Shown one piece after another: positions 54,660 through 63,995 of a stretch of 64,000 nucleotides of DNA. A program made the translations under genes and the position numbers. Source of the stretch: an uncultured Roseivirga sp. (GTDB taxonomy: Bacteria; Bacteroidota; Bacteroidia; Cytophagales; Cyclobacteriaceae); the NCBI GenBank assembly GCA_947493005.1, contig CANLOY010000003.1:1-64000 (forward strand). Reading direction: 5' to 3'. Numbering within the stretch: the stretch's first letter is position 1; every line of letters begins with the position of its first letter. Below the pieces are notes generated by a model, which had not been told where the DNA came from, searched no databases, and worked only from the letters and a program-made list of their open reading frames with translations.

Positions 54660-55457
54660 CTATAGTTTTCCGGCTTTTTTGAATATAAAGCAAAATCCAA
54701 CCAACACCATAGGGATACTTAAGGTCTGCCCCATATTGAGTGCCATACTACTTTCAAAAGCAACTTGGTCTTCTTTTAAAAATTCAATAAGAAATCGGAG
54801 TAAAAAAACAAGCCCAAGTCCAGCACCAAAAAGTGCTCCCTCCTTCCGTTTAAAATACTTTGATTTCCTTAAGCGTATTAACGTTAGAAAGATGAGCATG
54901 TAAAATATGGCTTCATATAGTTGAGAAGGGTGTCTTGAAACATTGTCAACTCGGCTAAAAACAACTGCCCAGGGAACATCACTGGGAATACCCAGAATTT
55001 CGGAATTCATAAAGTTACCTAACCTAATGAACGCTCCCAGTATAGCACTAGGAATAACCAGCCTATCCAGAATGAATAAATGTCTATGCTGATATTTCTT
55101 ACAAAAGAGATAAAGCCCAACAAAAACGCCAATTACCCCACCATGGCTTGCCAGACCTTGAAAACCAGTGAACTCAAATGGGCTAAGTTTAAATGGTAAC
55201 AATGCTTCAGGATGTTCCCAGTAGAATTGAGGCTCATAGAACAAGATATGGCCAAGTCTTGCGCCAATTAAAATGGCGATGATCATATAAATAGACAACC
55301 TGTCAACATCAAGAGGTTCTTTGTCTTTTTCGACTCCTCTCCTTAGAAAATAAAGCCCCAGAAGCACACCGATTGCCCAACATAGGCCATACCAGCGTAT
55401 GGGAAGTAACTCAGGAAAAATACGGGGGTCAACATTCCAGATTATATATGATAACAT
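54660..55457 (-). CDS. lgt: prolipoprotein diacylglyceryl transferase
   Basis: Lgt adds diacylglycerol to the Cys of lipoproteins at the inner membrane. The 265-residue protein has about seven membrane helices. The L-S-H-G-G-V-I-G motif region and the R-L-G-N-F-M-N-S-E signature near residues 142-150 match the family, with R-H-P-S-Q-L-Y-E-A near 175-183. The start at 55457 is one base after the stop of the small membrane-protein gene, so lgt is in the sigma-factor operon. The window has many lipoprotein substrates. Confidence 0.9.
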   Translation of the reverse strand: MLSYIIWNVDPRIFPELLPIRWYGLCWAIGVLLGLYFLRRGVEKDKEPLDVDRLSIYMIIAILIGARLGHILFYEPQFYWEHPEALLPFKLSPFEFTGFQGLASHGGVIGVFVGLYLFCKKYQHRHLFILDRLVIPSAILGAFIRLGNFMNSEILGIPSDVPWAVVFSRVDNVSRHPSQLYEAIFYMLIFLTLIRLRKSKYFKRKEGALFGAGLGLVFLLRFLIEFLKEDQVAFESSMALNMGQTLSIPMVLVGFCFIFKKAGKL

Positions 55458-55458
55458 A

Positions 55459-55650
55459 TTACCCTCCCTGACAGAACATGAAAATCAGCACTAGCATAAT
55501 TCCCGCTCCTACTATTCTTTGTGAAGTAGGTCTGTAGATACTTGTTTCCAATTGCTCAAACAATTCGTAAGGACTATACAAGTGAGCATTGGTCAATGTA
55601 TTTTGAACCTTTAATCTTTGCCATGCAGGTTTTAAATCTTCGATTTCCAT
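55459..55650 (-). CDS. short membrane protein coupled to the ECF sigma gene (possibly truncated anti-sigma-like)
   Basis: The 63-residue protein has a soluble N-terminal part beginning M-E-I-E-D-L-K-P-A-W-Q-R-L and one C-terminal membrane helix (~46-61). M-E-I-E-x-L-K-x-x-W openings are common in Bacteroidota proteins encoded after sigma factors, which are usually much longer. Here the protein ends after the helix, one base before lgt. It overlaps the sigma gene by 19 bases. An anti-sigma role is guessed from position only. Confidence 0.6.
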   Translation of the reverse strand: MEIEDLKPAWQRLKVQNTLTNAHLYSPYELFEQLETSIYRPTSQRIVGAGIMLVLIFMFCQGG

Positions 55651-56144
55651 GCTTTAGTGTTTTTGACTTTTCTTTTTAGTGTAAGCTTCGCTCTATTCAT
55701 CCGAGTGCCAACGTTCGATTGGCTAATGGATAATGTGGTAGCTATTTCCTTATTTGAATAGCCTTCCAGGTATAGTATCAAAATGGCTTTGTCTGTGTCG
55801 TTCAAAAGAGAAATTAGCTGCATAAGCATTTGATAATCGTCATCAACAGCAGATTGCCCATGACTTCTCACTGTTATGGCACTGTCAAGTGGAGTAGTAT
55901 GAATTGCCCTTCTTTTCTCCCTCCTTCGTTTTGAAAGCAATGTGTTAATACTCACTTTATAAATCCAGGTACTCATTTTAGCATTCCCTTTGAAGCTTTT
56001 GAAGGACTTCCATAGTTGAAGTGCTATATCCTGAAATGCGTCCTGACGATCTTTGGAATCATCATAGTAAATCGAACAGAGGTTTATAAGAATACCCTGA
56101 TGTTCATCAAGAACTTTCTTAAAACGTATCTTATCCGAAGTCAT
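55632..56144 (-). CDS. ECF-type RNA polymerase sigma factor
   Basis: The 170-residue protein has region 2 (D-A-F-Q-D-I-A-L-Q-L-W-K near residues 35-46) for -10 recognition and region 4 (~115-165), with the helix-turn-helix Y-L-E-G-Y-S-N-K-E-I-A-T-T-L-S-I-S-Q-S-N near 124-143. This is normal ECF length. It is the first gene of an operon with the short membrane protein and lgt. Signal and regulon cannot be read from this window. Confidence 0.9.
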   Translation of the reverse strand: MTSDKIRFKKVLDEHQGILINLCSIYYDDSKDRQDAFQDIALQLWKSFKSFKGNAKMSTWIYKVSINTLLSKRRREKRRAIHTTPLDSAITVRSHGQSAVDDDYQMLMQLISLLNDTDKAILILYLEGYSNKEIATTLSISQSNVGTRMNRAKLTLKRKVKNTKAWKSKI

Positions 56145-56481
56145 AATAAATACTCTTTAATAGGTTAGTATCATATTCTTATCGAATGTCACACTAGCTT
56201 AAATTTAATTTAAAACTCTCAACTGTTTATCTCGAAACAACTTTCATGCTGAAATTGAAATCACTTCATTTCTCCTTCGGATCATCAGGAGTCTATTGAA
56301 TACTTCTTCATTTTATATTAAAAGTATAGATCAGATTGTATTTTGCTAAACTCTTATAATCACCTTTTTTAGCTGTTTTTAATTCTGATTATAATGTAGT
56401 GTTTTCAAATGATTGTTTATTTTTTATTAAAAATAGAAAGTAATAATTAACTTGCTTCCTAACAATACAAATCAGGCATCT
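56145..56481. other. AT-rich divergent intergenic region
   Basis: This 337-base gap between the divergent ECF sigma gene and the padR gene is AT-rich and presumably holds both promoters. I see no gene, no strong hairpin and no copy of the 20-bp-period operator. Confidence 0.5.
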
Positions 56482-56808
56482 ATGAAAGGTTATTTAGGAG
56501 AGTTTGAAGAGTTGGTTTTATTAACCATAGCCAACCTAGACAAGGAGGCTTATGGAGTTGCCATTTTGCAACATATTGACGCAAGTGCCGGACGTAAATT
56601 GAGCTTGGGTGCTTTGCATTCCACTTTAGCCAGACTTGAGGAAAAAGGATTTTTAGGTTCATACCTCGGTAAACCTACAGCGACAAGAGGTGGAAGAAGG
56701 AAGAGATATTTTGTGCTTACTTCAGAAGGTGTTTTCGCATTAAATAAAATGAAATCTCTCAGGGATCAGCTTTGGCAAGGTTCTAAAGTCAACTTATCTC
56801 TCAAATGA
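56482..56808 (+). CDS. PadR-family transcriptional regulator
   Basis: From the ATG at 56482 the 108-residue protein shows the PadR winged helix: G-E-F-E-E-L-V-L-L-T-I near residues 5-15, a Y-G-V-A-I-L-Q-H-I helix and L-G-A-L-H-S-T-L-A-R-L-E-E-K-G near 43-57. The wing is G-G-R-R-K-R-Y-F-V-L-T near 72-82. PadR proteins usually repress a neighbouring transporter, here the permease that overlaps it by four bases. A TTG at 56452 is less likely. Confidence 0.9.
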   Translation: MKGYLGEFEELVLLTIANLDKEAYGVAILQHIDASAGRKLSLGALHSTLARLEEKGFLGSYLGKPTATRGGRRKRYFVLTSEGVFALNKMKSLRDQLWQGSKVNLSLK

Positions 56809-59420
56809 AAGAGCAGCCCCCAAAGCTTGTAGAACGACTTTTCAAACGTTTTTGCAGTGATGCATTCCTGGAAGATCTTTTGGGTGACCTGGATGAATTA
56901 TACTTCTGCAAACGTCAAAACCATAGTCGCTTTAACGCTACAGCTTACTATTGGTGGCAGGCATTGCGCTTATTGTTTTCCTATGCTATTGTTAAACGAA
57001 AAAGGGAGCGGTCACTCTCAGCATATTATCACAGTCAAAAACTTAATACCATGTTATTCAATTACATTAAAATATCATTCAGAAACATTGCTAAGAATAA
57101 GACATTCACCATACTCAACATTATTGGTTTGGGACTTGGAATGTCTATTGGCTTGTTGGCTTTAGCAACTTATGTAGAACTCAAGGATTTCGATCATTTC
57201 CATAAAGATTCTGAAAACATTTACCGATTAACTTCGCAAATAAGGGAGAATGGAACAAAAGAAGATTTCGCTTCAGCTCCCCCTGCCCTCTCTCATTTAA
57301 TAGGAAATCAAATAACTGGTCTGGATCAATTTGTTCATATCAACGATCATTTTTTCGCTACAATAAAAACCGCAGGTGAGCCCATAAGAATGTCTGGTTA
57401 TTTCACCCAGCCTTCTTTTCTGGAGATGTTTGATTTCCCGTTAGCTGCTGGGAGTAAAAGGGTACTGGAACAGCCCGGAAAAGTTATTCTTACCCATGAA
57501 GTAGCTCAGAAACTATTTGGCAACAAAACTGCCATAGGACAAATTCTGGAAACCGAAAACTGGGGCAAACTACAGGTAGGTGCTGTTTTAAAGCCTTTTC
57601 CCAAACACACACACCTCTTCTTCGATATTCTAGCTGGGTTCTCAGAAAAAAACGCACTCAAAGAAAGCAACAGTGAGAATTGGACAGAGTTTTACGGGAA
57701 TTACTTTTACCTTAAGTCAAACCTGGAACCTTCCCAAATAGAAGCACGAGTTGCCAGCATTGCTCACTCGGGAGATGTTTTTTTCGAAGAGAAAAACCTG
57801 GATGCGCACTTTACATTACAATCTATTTTGAACATCAATCCGGGAGCTGACAAGGAAGATCCGCTTGGTGTTGTATTTGACAGCCCTGGGATGTATATGT
57901 TCTTCGGCTTGGCACTGTTAATACTTATACCTGCCTGTTTGAACTATAGTAACATGGCCGTTGCCAATGCATTAAAGAGGTCGAAAGAAATTGGTATACG
58001 TAAAATCATGGGCAGCCCCAACAGTCAGATCATTCAACAATTTCTAGTTGAAACGGTGATTATTTGTCTTACAGCTGTGTTCTTATCCATTTTCATTTTT
58101 AACCTGATCCGAGCTGAGCTTTTAAGTATGTTGGCAGGTGGTACCTCTTTGGGTATGGAATTGAGTCCTAAGCTCCTGATTGTCTTCTTTCTTTTTGCAA
58201 TAATTACTGGTGTTCTTACGGGGCTATTACCAGCTGTTTATTTCTCAAGAATAACCCCTATAAAGGCGCTTAGAAAAACAGTCAATAACCAGAAAGTATC
58301 AATTTCTGGCCTTAGAAAAGCACTTTTAGTATTTCAGTTTGTTCTTTCACTTTCTTTTATGATCGGTATAGGTGTTTTGTTAAAACAGTATCGGGTTTCA
58401 CTCAACTATGATCAGGGGTTTACCCGAGAGAATGTATTAGTTGTCCCTATAAAAGCTGAGAACCAACAGTTGGTCGCTAACGCAATGAGTACCGTACCAG
58501 CCATAACGGATATGAGCTTCACTTCAAGTATGCCAGGTATCCCATTGAGTCGCTCTGTATACTTCTATAATGCCAAAGGGCTTGATTCAGTAAGAGCCAG
58601 AGTAGTTTATACTGATAACAGGTTTATTGATCATATGGACATAGATATGGAGTGGGGCTCAAGTAATCTATTTGAAAGTCAGTCAGTTGAACAAGTGCTT
58701 GTAAATCAACAGTTGATGAACAGACTAGCCAACATTCGTGAAGAAAATGCAGATAGTCTTTTGGCTGAGATGAATGGAGGAAAGAAAGTTCAAATTGTTG
58801 GTGTTATTAAAGATTACAACCATGAGCCATTGAATCAACGCATAGAACCTATGGTGTTGAGGTTAGGTGAATCCGAATTGACTTATGCCCTGTTTACGAT
58901 TAATACCAATGACCTTGTGAGTACATTGTCAGACATTGAGGATCGCTGGGACTCTCTGATTCCTGAAACGCCTTTTCAGGCTTCTTTTCTGAATAGTGAA
59001 ATAGAAAAGGCATATTCCTTTTTTATCATAGGTATTAAAATATTTGGCCTGTTGGCCGTTTTGGCAATTACTATCTCATGCCTTGGCTTGCTTGGCATGG
59101 TGATTTTTACCACTGAAAATCGAAAGAAAGAAGTAGCTATCCGCAAAACCCTGGGTGCAGATTCAATGAGATTATTATATGCACTATCAGGTCTGTTTTT
59201 CAAAATGTGGGGAATAGCGCTATTCATAGCCATACCGGCCTCTTACCTTTATTACGACAAAATAATGATGAGTATCTACAACAAGTTCAGTGGTGGTGTA
59301 GGCTTTACAGAGGTAGCCATTAGCAGTTTGCTCACCTTATCATTAGGTTTGGTCGCCATTATAACCCAAAGCACCAAGGTGATGCGCACTAACCCAGCGG
59401 AAAACTTACGTAACGATTAA
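56805..59420 (+). CDS. FtsX-like ABC permease with an N-terminal permease-prefix domain
   Basis: The 871-residue protein opens with a cytoplasmic prefix domain (residues ~1-75: P-P-K-L-V-E-R-L, L-L-G-D-L-D-E-L, then a Y-Y-W-W-Q-A motif). A MacB/FtsX permease follows: a first helix near 100-120, a periplasmic domain, a helix block (~360-480), a second extracytoplasmic domain and a last block (~740-865). The coupling motif V-A-I-R-K-T-L-G-A near residue 780 is present. It overlaps padR by ATGA. This PadR-permease pairing is common in Bacteroidota and usually serves export or stress response. Confidence 0.88.
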   Translation: MKEQPPKLVERLFKRFCSDAFLEDLLGDLDELYFCKRQNHSRFNATAYYWWQALRLLFSYAIVKRKRERSLSAYYHSQKLNTMLFNYIKISFRNIAKNKTFTILNIIGLGLGMSIGLLALATYVELKDFDHFHKDSENIYRLTSQIRENGTKEDFASAPPALSHLIGNQITGLDQFVHINDHFFATIKTAGEPIRMSGYFTQPSFLEMFDFPLAAGSKRVLEQPGKVILTHEVAQKLFGNKTAIGQILETENWGKLQVGAVLKPFPKHTHLFFDILAGFSEKNALKESNSENWTEFYGNYFYLKSNLEPSQIEARVASIAHSGDVFFEEKNLDAHFTLQSILNINPGADKEDPLGVVFDSPGMYMFFGLALLILIPACLNYSNMAVANALKRSKEIGIRKIMGSPNSQIIQQFLVETVIICLTAVFLSIFIFNLIRAELLSMLAGGTSLGMELSPKLLIVFFLFAIITGVLTGLLPAVYFSRITPIKALRKTVNNQKVSISGLRKALLVFQFVLSLSFMIGIGVLLKQYRVSLNYDQGFTRENVLVVPIKAENQQLVANAMSTVPAITDMSFTSSMPGIPLSRSVYFYNAKGLDSVRARVVYTDNRFIDHMDIDMEWGSSNLFESQSVEQVLVNQQLMNRLANIREENADSLLAEMNGGKKVQIVGVIKDYNHEPLNQRIEPMVLRLGESELTYALFTINTNDLVSTLSDIEDRWDSLIPETPFQASFLNSEIEKAYSFFIIGIKIFGLLAVLAITISCLGLLGMVIFTTENRKKEVAIRKTLGADSMRLLYALSGLFFKMWGIALFIAIPASYLYYDKIMMSIYNKFSGGVGFTEVAISSLLTLSLGLVAIITQSTKVMRTNPAENLRND

Positions 59421-59476
59421 CAATCTAGTAGTCGGGGATCGTTTAGACTTGAATACTTATATTCGCGAAAAAAAGG

Positions 59477-60157
59477 ATGCTGAAAGCAGTTATTTTCGAT
59501 ATGGATGGGGTGATCATTAATAGTGAACCTCTACACCATAAAGCCTACCATTCCATGTTTGATGAAGTGGGTATAAACGTAACACCTGAACTGTACAACT
59601 CCTTAACTGGTAAGTCAACATTGAATGTTTGTAAACAACTGAAAGATAGGTTTGATGTTTCACACTCACCTGAAGAAATGGTTGCTACCAAAAGACGCTA
59701 CTTCAATGATATATTTGAAAATGATAAAACCTTTGATCTGATTGAGGGTGTTAGAACCTTGATTCAGAATTATCATGAAAATGGGCTTACTCTAGTGCTT
59801 GGTTCTTCAGCTAGCATGCCTAACATCAATCGAATCTTTAAGCGTTTTGACCTTGACCAATACTTTTCTGCTAAACTCAGTGGTGCAGAACTAAAAGCAT
59901 CAAAACCTCACCCGGAGATTTTTATCAACTCTGCAAAAGCTACCGGCTATAACCCCGAACAGTGTATAGTAATAGAAGATGCTACCAATGGAATAGAAGC
60001 TGCCAAGGGGGCAGGGATTTTCTGTGTGGCTTATAAAAGCGAACATTCTAAAGATCAGGATTATACCAAAGCGGATATTGTCATCGATGATTTTGAAGCC
60101 ATTCACTATGATAGAATAATGGCCACATTCCAAGAGCAGACGACTCAAAGAACATAA
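59477..60157 (+). CDS. HAD-family phosphatase (beta-phosphoglucomutase-like)
   Basis: The 226-residue protein has the HAD nucleophile motif F-D-M-D-G-V at residues 7-12 (D8 nucleophile, D10 acid/base), an all-helical cap (~17-85), L-G-S-S-A-S near 113, K-P-H-P-E-I near 144 and E-D-A-T-N-G-I-E near 162-169. Such enzymes dephosphorylate or isomerise sugar phosphates; the exact substrate is not clear. A TATATTCG promoter-like box lies just before the ATG. Its terminator is shared with the convergent aminopeptidase gene. Confidence 0.88.
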   Translation: MLKAVIFDMDGVIINSEPLHHKAYHSMFDEVGINVTPELYNSLTGKSTLNVCKQLKDRFDVSHSPEEMVATKRRYFNDIFENDKTFDLIEGVRTLIQNYHENGLTLVLGSSASMPNINRIFKRFDLDQYFSAKLSGAELKASKPHPEIFINSAKATGYNPEQCIVIEDATNGIEAAKGAGIFCVAYKSEHSKDQDYTKADIVIDDFEAIHYDRIMATFQEQTTQRT

Positions 60158-60173
60158 TTATTAGGAAAGGCAT

Positions 60174-60222
60174 AAAAAAACGGCTAATGAATTAAAACTT
60201 CTTCATTAGCCGTTTTTCGTTT
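60174..60222. terminator. bidirectional terminator
   Basis: ACGGCTAATGAA (60180-60191) pairs exactly with TTCATTAGCCGT (60202-60213) around a ten-base loop, with an A run before and a T run after. It ends both the HAD phosphatase gene and the minus-strand M1 peptidase gene. Confidence 0.88.
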
Positions 60223-62215
60223 ACTTTCTTGGCCAGACATTATCGCTCACATCCTTATCAGGAAATCTTCCAGCAGGATCCAGTGTGATTTTCTTGATCT
60301 TCCTGCTCCCAAAATTCAGGTTGGCTTTAAAAGTTCGACTTCCATTAAACCATACACTGGCAGGCCAGGTAACGATAGCAGTATTTTCGTTAACCACCTC
60401 GGCATTTTTCATTGGTTTAATAGCAGGTCCGCTGGATTCAAATTCCACTTTCAATACCACAGGAGAAGGCATCTCTCCTGCCTGATGAACAGTAACTTGA
60501 GTATTCCGTCCTGATTTAACATTTTGTATGGAACCTTCAACAGATTCAGTCGTCCAAAGCCAGTAGTACCAGAACCATTCAAGGTTCTGCCCTAGTTCAT
60601 TATTCATAAAGAAGATGTAATCCCATGGAGAAGGATGTTTAAACTCCCATACTTCAGCATACTTTTTCATTGCAGCAATAACCGCATCGTCTCCAACAAT
60701 ACCTCCCAACATGGATAGCATAGCGGGTGCTTTGACATAAGTCTGATAACCATAGCCATTTCCTGCATAGTTTGCATTCCACATCATTGGAGCTTCATCT
60801 TCTCCACCACTCACTCTTCCATAGCTCATCCCTCTTCCATCTAAGTTATAAGGCACGCCTCTTCGGTGGTTGGCCGAAAGAATATTCATATATGAGTTGA
60901 ATCCTTCGTCCATCCATCCATAGCGTGTTTCATTAGTTCCGAGCATCATAGGCCACCATTGATGCGCTATTTCATGATCGGCTGCTCCTTGATTGGAATT
61001 CACAACCATCGGGTACTCCATCCCGGCACTTGGTCCATCTTGAAAGGTCAACTGAGGGAAGGCGTAAGGTGTCCAAAGTTCTGAATAAAATTCAAGCGCA
61101 TGCCTGCCAATTTCAGCGGCTCTTGCAAATAATCTTGCTCTTTCCGGAAGGTAAAACATGTGAATTGGTATAGGCCCTTTTCCAGGAATAGTAGCACGGG
61201 TAGCTTTCCAGATAAATTCACTGGAAGTTGCCCAAGCAAAATCATTTACCTGATCGGCTACAAAATGCCATGTAAGATTAGCACCAGTTGCAGTAGCTTT
61301 TCCTGCCCCTCTTTCATCCTCTCCAACTATAGTAATCTCATCGTCTGAATCCGTTATTTTAGCAATACGCTCACGAATTGGAGCCATTAATACTTCTTCC
61401 GGATTCTGAAGTACCCCTGTGCCACTTACGAGCCACCCAGCTGGCACCTTAATTTTAACATCAAACCTGCCGAAGTTATTGAAGAATTCAGCTGGTCCTA
61501 AATAGGGTTGTGTTTTCCAGCCTCTCAAATCGTCAAACTTTGCCACTCTTGGAAACCATTGGGTGGGTTGAAAAACCCTTCTCTGCCAACGCTGGGTCAT
61601 CCTGTGCGCATTCCCTTTCTCTCCACCAGGTAGTTTAGTATTCCAATCAATTTCAATCTTTGCTTTGCTATTCGCAGGAATTGGCTTGGCCAGTCTTACA
61701 AAAGCAACCGTTTGTTTTAACCCAAATGCTTCTAAGCGTGGTTCTGGTCGAACACCTCTTTGACGCGGCACTGGCAGTGGTGCTAAATCAACAAGCTCAC
61801 CGTTAACTGTAATCCTTGTCACTACCATGCCATCAGTAGTTTCTGCAGGTACTGATGATCCTCGAGGTACATCTCCTCTGAATATGTTATGATCAAGTTT
61901 TAACACAATCTGACTCATTTCAACCGGACTATTGTTATGAAGTGTTATGGTTTCACTACCGGTTATTACTTGAGTACGTGGATTCAAGCTTGCATTGATA
62001 TCATAGTCAGTTTGAATTTGCCAATAGTTCGGGCCTGGCTTGCCGCTGAAATCCCGTGTACCATCAGCAAATGCCTTTTTGATAGTATTTGTCATTGGAA
62101 CATCCATTCTGATGGCTCTTTTTGATGTTTCCAGAGACTTTCTTAGTGGTAAATTCTGGCCAAAAGTAAGTGTGGCCGAGAAAAGTAATAAACAGGTTAT
62201 AATTCTTGAATTCAT
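60221..62215 (-). CDS. secreted M1-family metallopeptidase
   Basis: A 664-residue protein has a signal peptide ending near T-F-G-Q at residue 20. The gluzincin zinc site H-E-I-A-H-Q-W-W starts near residue 411, with the downstream W-M-D-E-G-F supplying the third ligand Glu. The substrate-binding G-A-M-E-N motif is replaced by G-M-E-Y-P near 399, as in some Bacteroidota relatives. An N-terminal strand-rich domain precedes the catalytic domain. It is probably periplasmic, trimming N-terminal residues from peptides. It is transcribed alone. Confidence 0.9.
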   Translation of the reverse strand: MNSRIITCLLLFSATLTFGQNLPLRKSLETSKRAIRMDVPMTNTIKKAFADGTRDFSGKPGPNYWQIQTDYDINASLNPRTQVITGSETITLHNNSPVEMSQIVLKLDHNIFRGDVPRGSSVPAETTDGMVVTRITVNGELVDLAPLPVPRQRGVRPEPRLEAFGLKQTVAFVRLAKPIPANSKAKIEIDWNTKLPGGEKGNAHRMTQRWQRRVFQPTQWFPRVAKFDDLRGWKTQPYLGPAEFFNNFGRFDVKIKVPAGWLVSGTGVLQNPEEVLMAPIRERIAKITDSDDEITIVGEDERGAGKATATGANLTWHFVADQVNDFAWATSSEFIWKATRATIPGKGPIPIHMFYLPERARLFARAAEIGRHALEFYSELWTPYAFPQLTFQDGPSAGMEYPMVVNSNQGAADHEIAHQWWPMMLGTNETRYGWMDEGFNSYMNILSANHRRGVPYNLDGRGMSYGRVSGGEDEAPMMWNANYAGNGYGYQTYVKAPAMLSMLGGIVGDDAVIAAMKKYAEVWEFKHPSPWDYIFFMNNELGQNLEWFWYYWLWTTESVEGSIQNVKSGRNTQVTVHQAGEMPSPVVLKVEFESSGPAIKPMKNAEVVNENTAIVTWPASVWFNGSRTFKANLNFGSRKIKKITLDPAGRFPDKDVSDNVWPRK

Positions 62216-62316
62216 GATTGGAAGTTAAGAGTTGTTTGACATAAGATTCCAAGCTATAAAAATCTGAGGAGATAAATAAACCTTATATCAAGACCGTAGA
62301 TATATCTCTGATATTA

Positions 62317-62898
62317 TTACTTGCTAATAGGAATAGAAACAGGGAATTCATCATCCCAACTCAGTTTCCATCGAGCCCCATATACATCTTCATAAATTAT
62401 TGAATAATCGATGTCTATTGAACTAAAATGTTTACGAAAAAGCTCAGTACTACTTTCTCCTCTAACCGTTAGTATATTCACTTCCTGGCCAGCAGGTATT
62501 ACCTCACCTTTCTGAAACGAATAGGTGGACATAGCAATCCCTTCTTCTTCTCTTTCTTTAACAATGCTTCGAATTTCATTGAATAGAAAGTCACTTCTTT
62601 CAAACTTTTTATTTCCATTCATGCTAAACTCTACCTCTTTAATAAAAGCAGGGCCTACTCCTTTATTAACAAAGGTAATCTGATATTGCTCAGGGCTTGT
62701 TGAAAAAGCTATACTTAAATGTGGTAAAACATTGGCACTCTGCTGTTTCCTGATCAAAGCATTTTCTTCACGAGACAATTTGAGTTGATAAAAAAGGGCT
62801 ATCAATGAAATTAAACTGATCAACACAGCAGAAGTACTCATTACCTTTTCAGGTGTCCAATTGATTTTTCTTTTGTTTTTGGAAGTTGTTTGGGACAT
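62317..62898 (-). CDS. single-pass membrane protein of unknown function
   Basis: The 193-residue protein has a short basic N-terminus (K-N-K-R-K), one membrane helix at about residues 20-42, a charged coiled region and then a beta-rich soluble domain (~55-190) with no motif I recognise. Topology suggests an inner-membrane anchor with the domain outside the cytoplasm. It lies about 100 bases upstream of the M1 peptidase gene on the same strand and could be co-transcribed, though no overlap proves it. Confidence 0.7.
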   Translation of the reverse strand: MSQTTSKNKRKINWTPEKVMSTSAVLISLISLIALFYQLKLSREENALIRKQQSANVLPHLSIAFSTSPEQYQITFVNKGVGPAFIKEVEFSMNGNKKFERSDFLFNEIRSIVKEREEEGIAMSTYSFQKGEVIPAGQEVNILTVRGESSTELFRKHFSSIDIDYSIIYEDVYGARWKLSWDDEFPVSIPISK

Positions 62899-63137
62899 CT
62901 TGATTTCTTTAATTCAATATAGATGAATTGACAGTCATTTGCCTTTTACTAAGAACAAAAAGTTCTCAAGAGCGATAGAATTGGTATTGCTTTGACAATG
63001 ATATCGATTCTACCGTTAACTCGAATGTAAGTGCCAAATCTTATTCTTGGATATCGGTTACCTTTGTTTATCAGTTTTTTACCCAACCCGCAAGTGTAGT
63101 ATAAAATTCCAATCCCAATTCCCTTATTTACCGATCA

Positions 63138-63995
63138 CTAAAATATGTTTTGAAGCCCCCAAAGATTAGTCCCGTGCATTAAAACTGCAGGAATAATGGA
63201 CTTATATCGCTCGTTCAAATACCCCCATAGCAATCCGATTGGCATAATTCCAAGTGCGCTGATGATTGCATCGTAATAGTTTCCTGAATTAAAAGAGAAC
63301 AGTGGGATGTGTTTTAATGCCCAAACCAGTGAAACAACAAACCAAGCAATAGACTTATTATCAATCACTGCCGCAAGTCTTGATTGAAAAAAACTTCTTA
63401 CAATTTCTTCAGGAATAGCCGCTGTAAAAAAGCCAAGTAGAATAAAGGCTTCAATGCCATTACTCTTGAGCATGTCCTTGAATTGCATTCCTTCCGGGAA
63501 TGTAAGGTAAGTTATACCACCTATTAGTACAATCAACGGAAGACTAACAAACCAGTATTTAAAATTCCAGAGCCCTAATTCTTTTGCTCTATATTTTCCA
63601 AAAACAAAAAAATAGACAAGCAGAAATACCGGGAACGCGAAAAGCAGCCTGATAATCAGTGTTACAATTCGTACGGTTTGACTTACATTTTCCTGATCAG
63701 CAATACAAAACCAGTATGTAAGAAGAAGCCCAGCAATTGAGGTAGCTAGAATAACAATATAAAGCTCTCTTTTAGGTCGTTTAACTTTCCATTGATCGAA
63801 CTTCGGTTTACCACTAAAAAAGATAAACTCAGAGAGCAAAAAGCATGATGTTATTACTGTCAGGTAAGTAATAGTTTTGGCTAATTGACCTTCTGTAATT
63901 CCAATAACCATTAAAGCAATAGCCAATATCAATGACGAGTAAAATGCTGTTTTATATGCTTTGAGAATTCTTAAAAGATGAGTCTTGTATTTCAT
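63138..63995 (-). CDS. CPBP-family intramembrane metalloprotease
   Basis: The 285-residue protein has about eight membrane helices and the CPBP (CAAX-protease-like) motifs: A-I-P-E-E-I-V-R near residues 193-200 (the E-E-x-x-x-R site), H in W-A-L-K-H-I-P near 228, and an H-G-T-N near 275. These residues bind the metal. Such proteins process peptides or prenylated substrates, or mature bacteriocins. It is the last gene, and its ATG lies just inside the window edge. The 239-base gap downstream shows no gene. Confidence 0.87.
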   Translation of the reverse strand: MKYKTHLLRILKAYKTAFYSSLILAIALMVIGITEGQLAKTITYLTVITSCFLLSEFIFFSGKPKFDQWKVKRPKRELYIVILATSIAGLLLTYWFCIADQENVSQTVRIVTLIIRLLFAFPVFLLVYFFVFGKYRAKELGLWNFKYWFVSLPLIVLIGGITYLTFPEGMQFKDMLKSNGIEAFILLGFFTAAIPEEIVRSFFQSRLAAVIDNKSIAWFVVSLVWALKHIPLFSFNSGNYYDAIISALGIMPIGLLWGYLNERYKSIIPAVLMHGTNLWGLQNIF

